Positions 17,481-26,344 of a stretch of DNA of 60,312 nucleotides are shown piece after piece. Every line of letters starts with the position of its first letter. Position 1 is the stretch's first letter. Below the pieces are notes generated by a model. The model was not told the origin of the DNA and did no database searches. It saw only the letters and a program-made list of their open reading frames with translations. A program made the position numbers and the translations under genes. The DNA comes from Solirubrobacterales bacterium (GTDB lineage Bacteria; Actinomycetota; Thermoleophilia; Solirubrobacterales; Solirubrobacteraceae), in NCBI GenBank assembly GCA_027315255.1, contig DAHUYL010000003.1:1-60312 (forward strand), written 5' to 3'.

Positions 17481-18227
17481 ATGGCCACCGAACAGAAGAG
17501 AGAACCGCACTGGGCGATGGTGATCGACCAGGAGCGGTGCGTCGGCTGCTGGACGTGCGCGGTCGGCTGCAAGGAGATCAACAACGAGCCGCTCGGGGTG
17601 TGGTGGAACCGGATCCTGACCGCCAGCCCGAACGAGATAACCGGTGAGGCAGCGGCCCCTTCGCCGGCGGCGCCGGCGAGTGACAACATCGACGTCCCGC
17701 ACGGTGTCTTCCCGGCGCTCGAGATGGACTACATCCCGGTTGCCTGCCAGCACTGCAACGACGCGCCGTGCCTGCGGGTGTGCCCGGTCGGGGCGACCTT
17801 CCGCCGCGACGACGGGACGGTGCTGATCGACTACGAGCGGTGCATCGGCTGTCGCTACTGCATCGCCGCGTGCCCGTACGGGGTACGCGTGTTCGGCTGG
17901 GGACAGGAGAAGCGCGACCCGGACTTCACGGTCGGCTATGGCCGCGACTACCGCACCGACGGTGGCCGGCTCGTGTTCACCCCGGACCGCCCGACCGGCG
18001 TCGTCGAGAAGTGCACGTGGTGCGTCGAGCGGGTCGACGAGGGCCAGCAGCCGTTCTGCGTCGACGTGTGTCCCACGGGGGCGCGGGTGTTCGGCGACGC
18101 CGGCGACTCCGGCAGCGAGGTCGCGGGGCTGATCGAGCAGGGTGGCGCAACCCGGCTGCTGCCCGAGCTCGGCACCGAGCCGCGCGTGTTCTACCTGCCC
18201 GCCAAGCCTGAGAGGAGCCTGTCATGA
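17481..18227 (+). CDS. Four-cluster ferredoxin subunit (DmsB/NrfC-like) of the Mo enzyme
   Basis: A 248-residue electron-transfer subunit with four Cys groups: CVGCWTCAVGC (20-30), CQHCNDAPCLRVCP, CIGCRYCIAACP and CTWCVERVDEG followed by FCVDVCP. This is the usual arrangement of four [4Fe-4S] clusters that lead electrons between a Mo subunit and a membrane quinone subunit. An insert between the first two groups is rich in Ala/Pro. It has no signal peptide, so it is probably exported as a complex using the Tat signal of the catalytic subunit. It starts three bases after the catalytic gene and overlaps the next gene by four. Confidence 0.95.
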   Translation: MATEQKREPHWAMVIDQERCVGCWTCAVGCKEINNEPLGVWWNRILTASPNEITGEAAAPSPAAPASDNIDVPHGVFPALEMDYIPVACQHCNDAPCLRVCPVGATFRRDDGTVLIDYERCIGCRYCIAACPYGVRVFGWGQEKRDPDFTVGYGRDYRTDGGRLVFTPDRPTGVVEKCTWCVERVDEGQQPFCVDVCPTGARVFGDAGDSGSEVAGLIEQGGATRLLPELGTEPRVFYLPAKPERSLS

Positions 18228-19468
18228 GCGCGATCGAGCCCACGCTGGCGCTGCCGAAGGCGAGGGACCGGATCGTCGGGCGCGGCTGGATCGTCGCGCT
18301 CGCCCTGCTGGCGCTGGTCGGATTCGGCGCGTGGATCTACCAGCTCACCCAGGGGCTGGTCGTGACCGGGATGCGCGACGTCGTCTCCTGGGGGATGTAC
18401 ATCTTCACGTTCGCGTTCTTCGTCGGACTGTCCGCCGGCGGGCTGATCATGGCGTCTGCGGCCGAGCTGTTCGGGATCCGGAGCCTGCGGCCCCTGTCGC
18501 GGATCGGGGTGATGACCGCGGCCGCGTGCGTGCTCGTCGCCGCGATGATGATCATCCCCGATCTCGGCAAGCCCGCGCGCGTGTGGGAGCTGTTCCGCTA
18601 CCCGAACTGGCGCTCGCCGCTGGTCTGGGACGTGATCATCATCGTCGTCTACTTCTGCTTTGCGTCCGCCGACCTGATCGTCATGACCCGGCGCGGGATC
18701 GCGCCGGGGAGGCGGGGCCGGATCCTGCGCATGATGGCGCTCGTCGGGTTGCCGGCGGCGGTGATGCTGCACACGATCACCGCTTGGATCTTCGGTCTGC
18801 AGATCTCGCGGCCGTGGTGGAACACGGCGCTGATGGCGCCCGTGTTCGTCGTCTCCGCGATCCTGTCGGGCACCGCGCTGGTCGCGCTGGTCGCGCTCGC
18901 CGCGCGACGCTTCGGCCGCCTCGAGCTGCCCGACGAGACGGTCTCGGCGCTGCGCAAGCTGATCATCACCGCGATCTGCGTCGAGCTGTACATGGTCGGC
19001 GCCGACTACGTCACGATCCTGTGGGGCAACGTGCCCAGCGAGCGCGCCGCGCTCGACATGATCCTGCCGGGCGGCAGCTGGCAGTGGGTGTTCTGGCTCG
19101 AGTGGATCGCCGGTGGGCTGTTCCCGCTGATCCTCCTCTCACTCCCGCGGCTCCGGCGCCGGCCGGGCATGATGGCGCTCGCCTCCGTGCTGGTGCTGGT
19201 CGGCGTGTACGCGTTCCGGATCGAGCTCGTCGACGGCGGCCTGCTGAAACCGCTCGTGATGCTGGCGCCGGGCCAGTCGATGGGTAGCTTCACGGCCGGC
19301 CAGAGCAGCTTCCAGCTGATCGGCAACTACTACCCGACGTGGGTCGAGTTCGCGATCACCGCTGGGATGATGGCGTTCCTGGCGCTGCTGATCACGCTCG
19401 GCTACCGGTGGCTGCGCTCGCTCGAGGCCGGTCACGGCGCCGCCGAGCCGGAGGGGGCGGGCGGATGA
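18224..19468 (+). CDS. NrfD/PsrC-like membrane subunit
   Basis: A 414-residue integral membrane protein with about nine to ten hydrophobic helices. The first helices contain WIYQLTQGLVVTGMRDVVSW and FVGLSAGGLIMASAAELFG, matching the NrfD family that exchanges electrons with quinone without haem. In this operon it is the membrane anchor and quinone site for the Mo and ferredoxin subunits. It starts ATGAGC overlapping the ferredoxin stop (ATGA) and itself overlaps the chaperone gene by four bases, so the subunits are translationally coupled. Confidence 0.93.
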   Translation: MSAIEPTLALPKARDRIVGRGWIVALALLALVGFGAWIYQLTQGLVVTGMRDVVSWGMYIFTFAFFVGLSAGGLIMASAAELFGIRSLRPLSRIGVMTAAACVLVAAMMIIPDLGKPARVWELFRYPNWRSPLVWDVIIIVVYFCFASADLIVMTRRGIAPGRRGRILRMMALVGLPAAVMLHTITAWIFGLQISRPWWNTALMAPVFVVSAILSGTALVALVALAARRFGRLELPDETVSALRKLIITAICVELYMVGADYVTILWGNVPSERAALDMILPGGSWQWVFWLEWIAGGLFPLILLSLPRLRRRPGMMALASVLVLVGVYAFRIELVDGGLLKPLVMLAPGQSMGSFTAGQSSFQLIGNYYPTWVEFAITAGMMAFLALLITLGYRWLRSLEAGHGAAEPEGAGG

Positions 19469-20028
19469 CCGCCGGGGCGGCGCTGCTGGCGCGCTGGTGG
19501 AGCCGCCCGACGGCGCAGGAGCGCGACTGCTGGGACGGACTGTGGCCGCTCGCCGACGAGGCGGCGGCCGCGCTCGAGCTCGAGCCAGGTGCGCTCGCCG
19601 AGCTGCGCGCGGCCGTCGCGGCCGCGTCCGGCGAGGCGCTGCTCGACGAGCACGAGCGGCTGCTCGTCGGGCCGGGCCGCCCTCCCTGCGCCCCGTACGA
19701 GTCGCTGTGGCGCGCCGACCTGCCGGCCCGCGAACGCGGGTCGCTGATGGGATCCGCCGCCACCGCGGTCGAACAGGTGTACCGCGACCTGGGGCTGCGG
19801 ATGCGCGCCGGCAGCGGCGAGCTGCCCGACCACCTGGTGATCGAGTGGGAGGCGCTCGCCTACGCGCTCGAGCACGGGGTCACAGACGCCGCCGACGAGC
19901 TGATCGGAGCGCACCTGTCGCGCTGGATGGGACCGTTCTGCGACGCCGTCGTCGCGCACGCGGAGCTCCCGTTCTACGCGTCGCTGGCTCGCCTGACGCG
20001 GGGCTTCACCGCAGCGCTGGCGCGATGA
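19465..20028 (+). CDS. TorD/DmsD-family maturation chaperone
   Basis: A 187-residue all-helical cytoplasmic protein. LDEHERLLVGPGRPPCAPYE with SLWR and SAATAVEQVYRDLGL, and later LPDHLVIEWEALAYALEH, are the TorD/NarJ signature (core Y-E-S and E-x3-P-D-H). It should bind the Tat signal of the catalytic subunit and hold it for cofactor insertion. ATG 19465 overlaps the NrfD stop (ATGA), and its own stop overlaps the polyferredoxin start the same way. Confidence 0.92.
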   Translation: MTAGAALLARWWSRPTAQERDCWDGLWPLADEAAAALELEPGALAELRAAVAAASGEALLDEHERLLVGPGRPPCAPYESLWRADLPARERGSLMGSAATAVEQVYRDLGLRMRAGSGELPDHLVIEWEALAYALEHGVTDAADELIGAHLSRWMGPFCDAVVAHAELPFYASLARLTRGFTAALAR

Positions 20029-21452
20029 GCGAGACGGCGATCGCCGTGCTCGTCTGCCGCGATGCCTGTCCGGGGCTCCTCGCGGCGCCCGCGGACTCCG
20101 CGGCGGTTCCGGTCGAGGACCTGTGCGAGCGTCCCGACGCTGCCGCACAGGAGCTCCGCCGCGCGGGCGCCTCGCGTGCCGTGCTCGGGGTGTGCGCGCC
20201 GCCCTCGCGCGACCTGCTCGGCGCGCTCCCGCGGGCCGGCGCGGTCCCGTTCGGGATCCAGTCGGTGGTGCTCGCCGGACGCGACCCGGACGAGGCCCGC
20301 GTGCTGATCGGCGGCGCGGTCGCGCGGCTGGGGGCGCTCGCGCCCGGTGAGCGCGGGAAGCCGCGGATCACCGACGGCGCCGTCAGCCGCCGGTCGCTGT
20401 TCTCGCGTGCGGCGGTGCTCTACGACGCACCGGTGGCGGTGCTCGACGCGGAGGCGTGCACCGGCACCGCGGGCTGCGGGATCTGCATCGAGCGCTGTCC
20501 TCACGGTGCGGTCGACCGCGCGAGCGGGACCTCGCCGGCGGGGCGCGTTCCCGCCGTCGACGCGGACCGGTGTGCCGGGTGCGGCGTGTGCGTGTCAGCC
20601 TGCCCGTCCGGGGCGCTACGGCTCAGCGGGTGCTCGACCGCGCAGGTCGAGGCCCAGCTCGACGCGCTGCTCGAGCACTTCGATGGGCTCGTGCTCGCGT
20701 GCGAGTCGGCGCGGCCAGACGGCGAAGCGCTGCCGCGAGGGTGGGCGCGCATCGAGCTTCCGACGCTCGGGTTGCTCACGCCCGGCTGGCTGCTCCAGCT
20801 TCGCCTCCGCGGCGTCGCGACGAGGCTCGCACCGTGCGAGGGTCGTTGCTGCGAGGGCGCGCTCGAGCTCGAGGCGCTGGCCGGACGGTTGATCGCGGCG
20901 GGTGCAGGCCACCAGCCAGCACCCGCCGCGGGCGAGCCGCCCATCTCGCCCGGCGAACCGCTCCGCCTGACGGAGCCTCGCGCGACCGCCGATGCCGTTC
21001 GCCGGATCGCGGATGGGCTGCCGGTGCTCGACGATCGCGCGCCGCTCGGCCTCGTGTCGTTCGACCCCGAGCGCTGCACGGTGTGCGGCGCGTGCGCGCT
21101 CGCGTGCCCGACGGGCGCGCTCGCGCTCGAGCAGGCGGACGACTCGGGCGCGGTGCTGCTGCACGACCCAGCCGCCTGCGTCGCGTGCGATCGCTGCGCC
21201 CGCGCGTGCCCGGAGCAGGCGCTCGGCGTCGCTCGCGGGATCGACGGCGCCCGGCTGCGCGCCGGCCCGATCGAGCTGATCCGCGACCAGCCCGAGCGGT
21301 GCCTCGTGTGCGGTGCGCAGCTGCCGCCCCGCCCGCTGCGCCGCCGGCTGCGCGAGCTGCTGCCGTTCCTGGCGGACGCCCCGCTCGAGCTCTGCACCGG
21401 CTGCGGCGCCCGCGCGGCTAGCGCCAGCCGAGCGCCGGCGCCACGTGGGTGA
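20025..21452 (+). CDS. Polyferredoxin with HdrA-like N-terminal domain, last gene of the Mo operon
   Basis: A 475-residue, probably cytoplasmic protein. The first 120 residues resemble the N-terminal part of HdrA-like proteins (SRAVLGVCAPPSRDLL, then GRDPDEARVLIGGAVARLGA). Ferredoxin groups follow: CTGTAGCGICIERCP, CAGCGVCVSACPSGAL, a middle domain with VLACESA and CEGRCC, then CTVCGACALACPTGAL and CVACDRCARACPEQAL, and two C-terminal CxxC pairs (CLVCG, CTGCG) resembling a zinc or rubredoxin-like site. At least four [4Fe-4S] clusters are expected. Dedicated respiratory Mo operons do not usually carry such a protein; it may link the complex to cytoplasmic donors or assist assembly. The 3' end overlaps the convergent LLM gene by 35 bases. 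Confidence 0.85.
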   Translation: MSETAIAVLVCRDACPGLLAAPADSAAVPVEDLCERPDAAAQELRRAGASRAVLGVCAPPSRDLLGALPRAGAVPFGIQSVVLAGRDPDEARVLIGGAVARLGALAPGERGKPRITDGAVSRRSLFSRAAVLYDAPVAVLDAEACTGTAGCGICIERCPHGAVDRASGTSPAGRVPAVDADRCAGCGVCVSACPSGALRLSGCSTAQVEAQLDALLEHFDGLVLACESARPDGEALPRGWARIELPTLGLLTPGWLLQLRLRGVATRLAPCEGRCCEGALELEALAGRLIAAGAGHQPAPAAGEPPISPGEPLRLTEPRATADAVRRIADGLPVLDDRAPLGLVSFDPERCTVCGACALACPTGALALEQADDSGAVLLHDPAACVACDRCARACPEQALGVARGIDGARLRAGPIELIRDQPERCLVCGAQLPPRPLRRRLRELLPFLADAPLELCTGCGARAASASRAPAPRG

Positions 21453-22440
21453 GGATGTTCTCGATCACGTGGGCGTTGTACTCGACGCCGAGCTGGTTGG
21501 GCACGGTCAGCAGCAGCGTGTCCGCCGCCTCGATCGCCTCGTCCGCGCGCAGCTGCTCGACGAGCACGTCGGGCTCGGCCGCGTACGAGCGACCGAAGAT
21601 CGCGCGGGTGTTCTCGTCGATCATCCCGATCTGGTCTCGCGAGCTGCCGTCGCCGCCGAAGTAGGCGCGGTCGGTGTCGGTCGTGAGCGCGAAGATGCTG
21701 CGGCTGACCGACACCCGCGGACGGCGGTCGTGCCCGGCCTCGCGCCACGCCTCGCGATAGGCCTCGATCTGCTTGCGCTGCTGGACGTGCAGCGGCTCGC
21801 CCGTCTCGTCGTCCTTGAGCGTCGAGCTCTGCAGGTTCATTCCCAGCTGCGCGGCCCAGACGCCGGTCGCGTTCGATCCGGATCCCCACCAGATCCGGTC
21901 CCGCAACCCGGCCGAGTACGGCTCGAGACGCAACAGCCCGGGCGGATTGGCGAACATCGGTCGCGAGTTCGGCTGTGCGAACCCCTCGCCCTCGAGCATC
22001 TGGAGCGCGACCTCGGTGTGCCGGCGCGCCATCTCGGCATCGCTCTCACCGTCGGCGGGCGCGTAGCCGAAGTACCGCCAGCCGTCGATCACCTGCTCGG
22101 GTGAGCCGCGGCTGATCCCCAGCTGCAGCCGCCCACCGGCGATCAGATCCGCCGCGCCGGCGTCCTCGGCGAAGTACAGCGGGTTCTCGTAGCGCATGTC
22201 GATCACGGCCGTGCCGATCTCGATCCGCGAGGTCCGCGCGCCGATCGCCGCCAGCAGCGGGAACGGCGAGGCCAGCTGGCGCGCGAAGTGGTGAACGCGG
22301 AAGTACGCGCCGTCGGCTCCCAGCTCCTCGGCGGCGACTGCGAGCCCGATCGACTGCAGCAGCGCATCCGCGCCCGAGCGCGTCTGCGAGTGCGGGCTCG
22401 GGCTCCAGTGACCGAACGACAGGAATCCGATCTTCTTCAT
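21418..22440 (-). CDS. LLM-class flavin-dependent oxidoreductase
   Basis: A 340-residue TIM-barrel protein of the luciferase-like monooxygenase family. Typical parts are MKKIGFLSFGHW, ADGAYFRVHHFARQLASPFP, IEIGTAVIDMRYENPLYFAE and GRLQLGISRGSPEQVIDGW. It would use FMN or F420 to oxidise an unknown substrate. I chose the internal ATG at 22440 because it starts the family's first strand and overlaps the RNase H stop (ATGA); upstream residues in that frame belong to the RNase H gene read out of phase. Confidence 0.93.
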   Translation of the reverse strand: MKKIGFLSFGHWSPSPHSQTRSGADALLQSIGLAVAAEELGADGAYFRVHHFARQLASPFPLLAAIGARTSRIEIGTAVIDMRYENPLYFAEDAGAADLIAGGRLQLGISRGSPEQVIDGWRYFGYAPADGESDAEMARRHTEVALQMLEGEGFAQPNSRPMFANPPGLLRLEPYSAGLRDRIWWGSGSNATGVWAAQLGMNLQSSTLKDDETGEPLHVQQRKQIEAYREAWREAGHDRRPRVSVSRSIFALTTDTDRAYFGGDGSSRDQIGMIDENTRAIFGRSYAAEPDVLVEQLRADEAIEAADTLLLTVPNQLGVEYNAHVIENILTHVAPALGWR

Positions 22441-22940
22441 GCGCGCTGGAGCACCGGGGGAGGGGAGGTGCCGGCGGCGATCCGGCCGGCGTGGATGTCG
22501 CGCTCGTGCACGGCGAGCCGGTCGCAGCGCTCGTTCAGCTCCCGGCCGGCGTGGCCCTTGACGCGCTCCCAGCTGATCGTGTGGGGCGCAGCCGCCTCGA
22601 GCAGGGCACGCCACAGGTCCTGGTTCTTGACCGGCTGGCGCCCGCTCCTCCAGCCGTTGCGCTGCCACTTCGCCAGCCAGCCGTCGACGAACGCGTCGAC
22701 CAGGTAGGCGGAGTCCGGGAGGATCGTGACGCTCGCGGGGCGCGCGAGCGCGCGCAGCCCGTGCAGCGCCGCGGTCATCTCCATCCGGTTGTTGGTCGTG
22801 TGCGGCGCGCCTCCGTGGCCCTCGAGCTGCTTCGCGATCGTGCCGTCGGCTCCGCGTGCGACGAGGACGAACGCCCAGCCACCCGGACCGGGGTTGCCCG
22901 AACAGGCGCCGTCGGTCCAGAGCTCGGTCGTGAACGCCAC
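22437..22940 (-). CDS. rnhA: Ribonuclease HI
   Basis: A 167-residue cytoplasmic nuclease that cuts RNA in RNA-DNA hybrids. All four catalytic acids are visible: Asp10 in LWTDGACSGNPGPGGW, Glu54 in NNRMEMTAALHGL, Asp76 in PDSAYLVDAF and Asp140 in NERCDRLAV; the basic segment GWLAKWQRNGW is the hybrid-binding handle. GTG start at 22940 with TACAGT six bases upstream on the coding strand, so probably leaderless. It is translationally coupled to the LLM oxidoreductase. Confidence 0.95.
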   Translation of the reverse strand: MAFTTELWTDGACSGNPGPGGWAFVLVARGADGTIAKQLEGHGGAPHTTNNRMEMTAALHGLRALARPASVTILPDSAYLVDAFVDGWLAKWQRNGWRSGRQPVKNQDLWRALLEAAAPHTISWERVKGHAGRELNERCDRLAVHERDIHAGRIAAGTSPPPVLQRA

Positions 22941-22990
22941 GCCTGGACTGTAGGACCCGGCCCAGTCGTGAGCCTGCCGCGCCGCGGTCC

Positions 22991-23701
22991 TCAGCGAGGG
23001 ATCCGGCCGGCGGCGATCCCGCCCTCGTGGTCCAGCGGCCACGCGCGGATCGCCTCGAAGCCCGCGTCGTGGAGCGCCGCGCGCCACCACGCGACGCTCG
23101 CCGGGCGCTCCCGTGAGCCGGTCAGCTGCCGCAGCGCGGTGCGGGCCAGCCGCAGCAGCCCGGCCGGGCCGCGGCGCAGCATCCGCCACGCGAACGAGCC
23201 GATCACGGCGCGGTCGCGAGCGCTGGCGAGTCCGACCCGGAACATCATGTCGCCGAACACGAGGCGGCCGCCCGGCGTCAGCACCCGGCGCACCTCGTCG
23301 AGGGCACGCCGCTTGTCGGGGTCCGACAGATGGTGGAAGCAGTAGTTGGAGACGACGACGTCGATCGAGCCGTCCGGAATCGGCAGTCGCGTCGCGTTCC
23401 CCTGGTGGACCGCGACGTTGCCGGGTTGCGGTTGCCGCGCGAGCTTGTCCGACAGGTGTCGGCACATCTCCGCCGAGACGTCGACCGCATCGACGTGACT
23501 GACGCTGGGCGCCGCCGCGAGCGCCAGGAGGCCGGTGCCGGCGCCGATGTCGAGCACTCGATCGCCCGGCTCGAGCTCGGCCAGCGCCAGGATCTCGTCC
23601 CGCAGGGCGGTGAACCCCTCGCTGGTCGCGAGCCGCTCGAGATCGGCGACGTGCTCGTCCCAGGACTTGGCGCCGCCGTGGTCAGCCGTGGTCGTGCACA
23701 C
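22991..23701 (-). CDS. Class I SAM-dependent methyltransferase
   Basis: A 236-residue Rossmann-fold methyltransferase similar to UbiE-type enzymes. Motif I is RVLDIGAGTGLLALA, motif II GSIDVVVSNYCFHHLSD, and motif III LTPGGRLVFGDMMF. The C-terminal part (ARTALRQLTGSRERPASVAW) probably forms the substrate cap. Substrate unknown. GTG start at 23701; a TAG immediately upstream in the same frame rules out a longer form. It runs in the same direction as rnhA, 50 bp away. Confidence 0.9.
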   Translation of the reverse strand: MCTTTADHGGAKSWDEHVADLERLATSEGFTALRDEILALAELEPGDRVLDIGAGTGLLALAAAPSVSHVDAVDVSAEMCRHLSDKLARQPQPGNVAVHQGNATRLPIPDGSIDVVVSNYCFHHLSDPDKRRALDEVRRVLTPGGRLVFGDMMFRVGLASARDRAVIGSFAWRMLRRGPAGLLRLARTALRQLTGSRERPASVAWWRAALHDAGFEAIRAWPLDHEGGIAAGRIPR

Positions 23702-23762
23702 GTACGCTATGCAAGCTGACCTCGCCTGCGGCTTTCTAAACGCAGGATGAGATACCCCTCAG

Positions 23763-24863
23763 GTGCACGTGGCTCCCGCAACTCGAACAAGACGTCCGAC
23801 CCGGGCGGCCGTCCGCCGCCGCCGCTTGACCGCGCTCGTCGTGCTGGCGGCGATCGTCGCCGGCGGGATCGCCGTGATCAGCGCGGCCGGTGGCGCGGGC
23901 CGGCCACTCGGGCCGGGGCATCCGCGGACGCCGCTCGTCGGCGCGCCGGCTCCCGTCCGGTCGACCACCGTGCGAACGGCCACGACCCACACGGTCGCCG
24001 CCACCGGATCCGGCACGCGTGCCGTCCATCCGCCCAGGCGGCTGGGGCCGTTCGGCGTGGCCGAGACGGTGATGCGGATCGTCGATCCGACCCGGACGGT
24101 CACGTTCCGAAATGGCGAAACGGAGCCCCGGACGCTCGTCACCTACGTCCGCTATCCGACCGCCCGGGGGGCGGGGCCGTTTCCGCTGATCGTGTTCGGC
24201 CACGGGTTCGCCGAGACGCCCGGGTTGTACGCGCAGCTGCTGCAGGCGTGGGCGCAGGCCGGTTTCGTGGTGGCCGCGCCGCTGTATCCGCTCGCCAACC
24301 CGAATGCTCCCGACGGGCCGCTCGAGTCCGACCTGCCGAACCAACCGGCCGACGACCGGCTCGTGATCACGCGTGTGCTGGCCGCCTCGGCCGCGGCCTC
24401 ATCGCCGCTCCACGGCCTCGTCAACCCGCGGCAGATCGCCGTCGCCGGCCAGTCCGATGGCGGTGACACGGCCCTGGCGGTCGGCTACGACCCGCCGTAC
24501 CGGGACCCGCGCGTGGGCGCCGTGATCGTCCTGTCCGGCGGCGAGATCCCGTTCCTGCCAGCGTTCCAGATCGCGCCGGGCGGTCCGCCGTTGCTCGCCA
24601 CCCAGGGCTCCGACGATCCGATCAACCCGCCGAGCGCGACGGACGCGTTCTTCGACAGCGCGCCACCGCCGAAGTTCCTGCTGTGGCTTCCCGGCGCCAA
24701 CCACCTGCCCCCGTACTCGACCGAGCAGCCCCAATTGCAGACCGTGGCCCGGGTCTCGATCCTGTTCCTGCGCCACTACCTCGAGCACGTACCCGGCGCG
24801 CTGCGGCGGATGGCGGCGGCCGGCAACCGTCCCGGGATCGCCACGCTCACCTCCGACCCGTGA
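23763..24863 (+). CDS. Secreted alpha/beta hydrolase, paralogue of 13106-14113
   Basis: A 366-residue protein with a basic N-terminus, a hydrophobic signal or anchor helix (LTALVVLAAIVAGGIAVISA) and a hydrolase core. The oxyanion strand is PLIVFGHGFAETPG, the nucleophile elbow VAGQSDGGDTALA and the late His LPGANHLPPYSTEQ. It shares segment order, the phrase PxLATQG and the ending GxATLTSDP with the paralogue, but the residue before the nucleophile Ser is Gln instead of His. Substrate unknown. Its end overlaps the convergent acyl-CoA synthetase by 17 bases. Confidence 0.88.
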   Translation: MHVAPATRTRRPTRAAVRRRRLTALVVLAAIVAGGIAVISAAGGAGRPLGPGHPRTPLVGAPAPVRSTTVRTATTHTVAATGSGTRAVHPPRRLGPFGVAETVMRIVDPTRTVTFRNGETEPRTLVTYVRYPTARGAGPFPLIVFGHGFAETPGLYAQLLQAWAQAGFVVAAPLYPLANPNAPDGPLESDLPNQPADDRLVITRVLAASAAASSPLHGLVNPRQIAVAGQSDGGDTALAVGYDPPYRDPRVGAVIVLSGGEIPFLPAFQIAPGGPPLLATQGSDDPINPPSATDAFFDSAPPPKFLLWLPGANHLPPYSTEQPQLQTVARVSILFLRHYLEHVPGALRRMAAAGNRPGIATLTSDP

Positions 24864-26319
24864 CCGCCCGCTCGCGGAGCAGCGCCCGCCGGACTTTGCC
24901 GCTCGCGGTCTTCGGGAGCTCGGTTGCGAACTCGACGACCCGCGGGTACTTGTACGGCGCCGTCTGCGCCTTGACGTGGTCCTGGAGCTCGCGGGCCAGG
25001 GCCGCGGCGGGCGCGTAGCCGTCGCGGAGCACCACGACCGCGCGGACGATCGTGCCACGCTCGTCGTCGGGGGCGGCGACCACGGCCGCCTCGGCCACGG
25101 CCGGGTGCGAAACCAGCGCCGACTCGACCTCGAACGGCCCGATCCGGTAGCCGGCGGAGATGATCACGTCGTCGGCGCGACCCTCGAAGTACAGGTAACC
25201 GTCCTCGTCGGCGTGGACGCGATCGCCGGTCCGCCACGGGACCTGCTCGGGCGCGGGCTCGCCGCCGAGCCAGCCGGCGAAGAACGTCGGATCGCTCGCC
25301 GGATCGCTGAGCACGAGCTCGCCCGACTGGACGCTCAGCGCGATCCCGGGAAGCGGTCTCCCCATCGACCCGGCCCGTGCCGGCACGCCGGCCGGCATCC
25401 CGGTCAGCTGCCCGGTCTCGGTCTGCCCGTAGCCGTCGCGGATCTCGATGCCGGTCGCCTCCCGCCACGCCCGCAGCACCTCGGGATTCAGCGCCTCCCC
25501 GGCCGCCACCAGGCTGCGCAGCGCCGGCAGCGGCCCGAGCGTTGCGCGCTTGGCGATCACCCGGTACTCGGTCGGCGCCATGCACAGCACGTTCACGCGC
25601 TCGCGGGCCAGCAGCTCGAGCCGCTCGTGCGGGTCGAAACGCGCATCGTGCAGGAGCGCGGCGGCTCCGCGCAGCCACGGGGCGACGAACACGTTGCGCG
25701 CCGACTTCGACCACCCGCTCGCGGCCGTGCACCAGACGAGCTCGCCGGAGCGGGCGCCGAGCCAGTGCTCGGCCTGGAGGCGCTGACCGGCGAGGTAGCG
25801 CTGGCCGTGCACGACGCCCTTCGGGTCGCCGCTGGTGCCGCTCGTGAACGTGATCAGGCACGGGTCTCGTGGCCCGAGCTCGGCCGCAACGTGGCTGCCC
25901 CGGGGTGCGGGTGGATCGAGCCACAGCGACTCGTCGGGGACGACCACCACCTCGCAGCTCGGCGCCGCCGCCTCGAGCTCGGCGAGGTTGCGCTCGTCGC
26001 AGACGACGACGGCCGGAGCGGCTGCGGCGAGCCGCCGTCGCAGGTCGCGCGCGCGCAGCTGCTCGTTGCACGGCAGCGCGACCGCTCCGATCCGGAAGCA
26101 CGCGAGCATCGTCAGCACCCACTCGGGCCGGTTCCCGACGACGGTCATCACGACGTCGCCGCGGCCGGCGCCGCGCGCGAGCAGGTGCCCGGCGAATCCT
26201 CGCGAGGCCGCCGACACCTCGCCGAACGACCACTCGCGCCGGTGTCCGTCCCGCGCCAGCTCGACGAGCGCCAGCCGCTGCGCCGGCTGCGCGTCGACGA
26301 CGTCGCGGGCGAAGTTCAC
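24847..26319 (-). CDS. Acyl-CoA synthetase (AMP-forming), medium-chain type
   Basis: A 490-residue adenylate-forming ligase that activates a carboxylic acid with ATP and CoA. Core motifs: CLITFTSGTSGDPKGVVHGQ (A3), IRDGYGQTETG (A5), WRTGDRVHADEDGYLYFEGR (A7), SAGYRIGPFEVESAL (A8) and the catalytic Lys in LPKTASGKVRRALL (A10). The order is closest to the ACSM/medium-chain group. I start at GTG 26319 (VNFARDVVDA), where the domain begins; a longer frame to 26520 gives an implausible N-terminus and overlaps the small gene behind it. An acyl-CoA dehydrogenase gene is divergent nearby, so both may serve fatty-acid breakdown. Confidence 0.9.
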   Translation of the reverse strand: MNFARDVVDAQPAQRLALVELARDGHRREWSFGEVSAASRGFAGHLLARGAGRGDVVMTVVGNRPEWVLTMLACFRIGAVALPCNEQLRARDLRRRLAAAAPAVVVCDERNLAELEAAAPSCEVVVVPDESLWLDPPAPRGSHVAAELGPRDPCLITFTSGTSGDPKGVVHGQRYLAGQRLQAEHWLGARSGELVWCTAASGWSKSARNVFVAPWLRGAAALLHDARFDPHERLELLARERVNVLCMAPTEYRVIAKRATLGPLPALRSLVAAGEALNPEVLRAWREATGIEIRDGYGQTETGQLTGMPAGVPARAGSMGRPLPGIALSVQSGELVLSDPASDPTFFAGWLGGEPAPEQVPWRTGDRVHADEDGYLYFEGRADDVIISAGYRIGPFEVESALVSHPAVAEAAVVAAPDDERGTIVRAVVVLRDGYAPAAALARELQDHVKAQTAPYKYPRVVEFATELPKTASGKVRRALLRERAVTGRR

Positions 26320-26344
26320 GCCCGCGAGTGTGTCACCCGGACGA

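Noticed and set aside
14930-17647. 905-codon frame overlapping the molybdoenzyme gene
   Set aside because: Its translation is Arg-rich without motifs, while the other frame gives the complete molybdopterin oxidoreductase.
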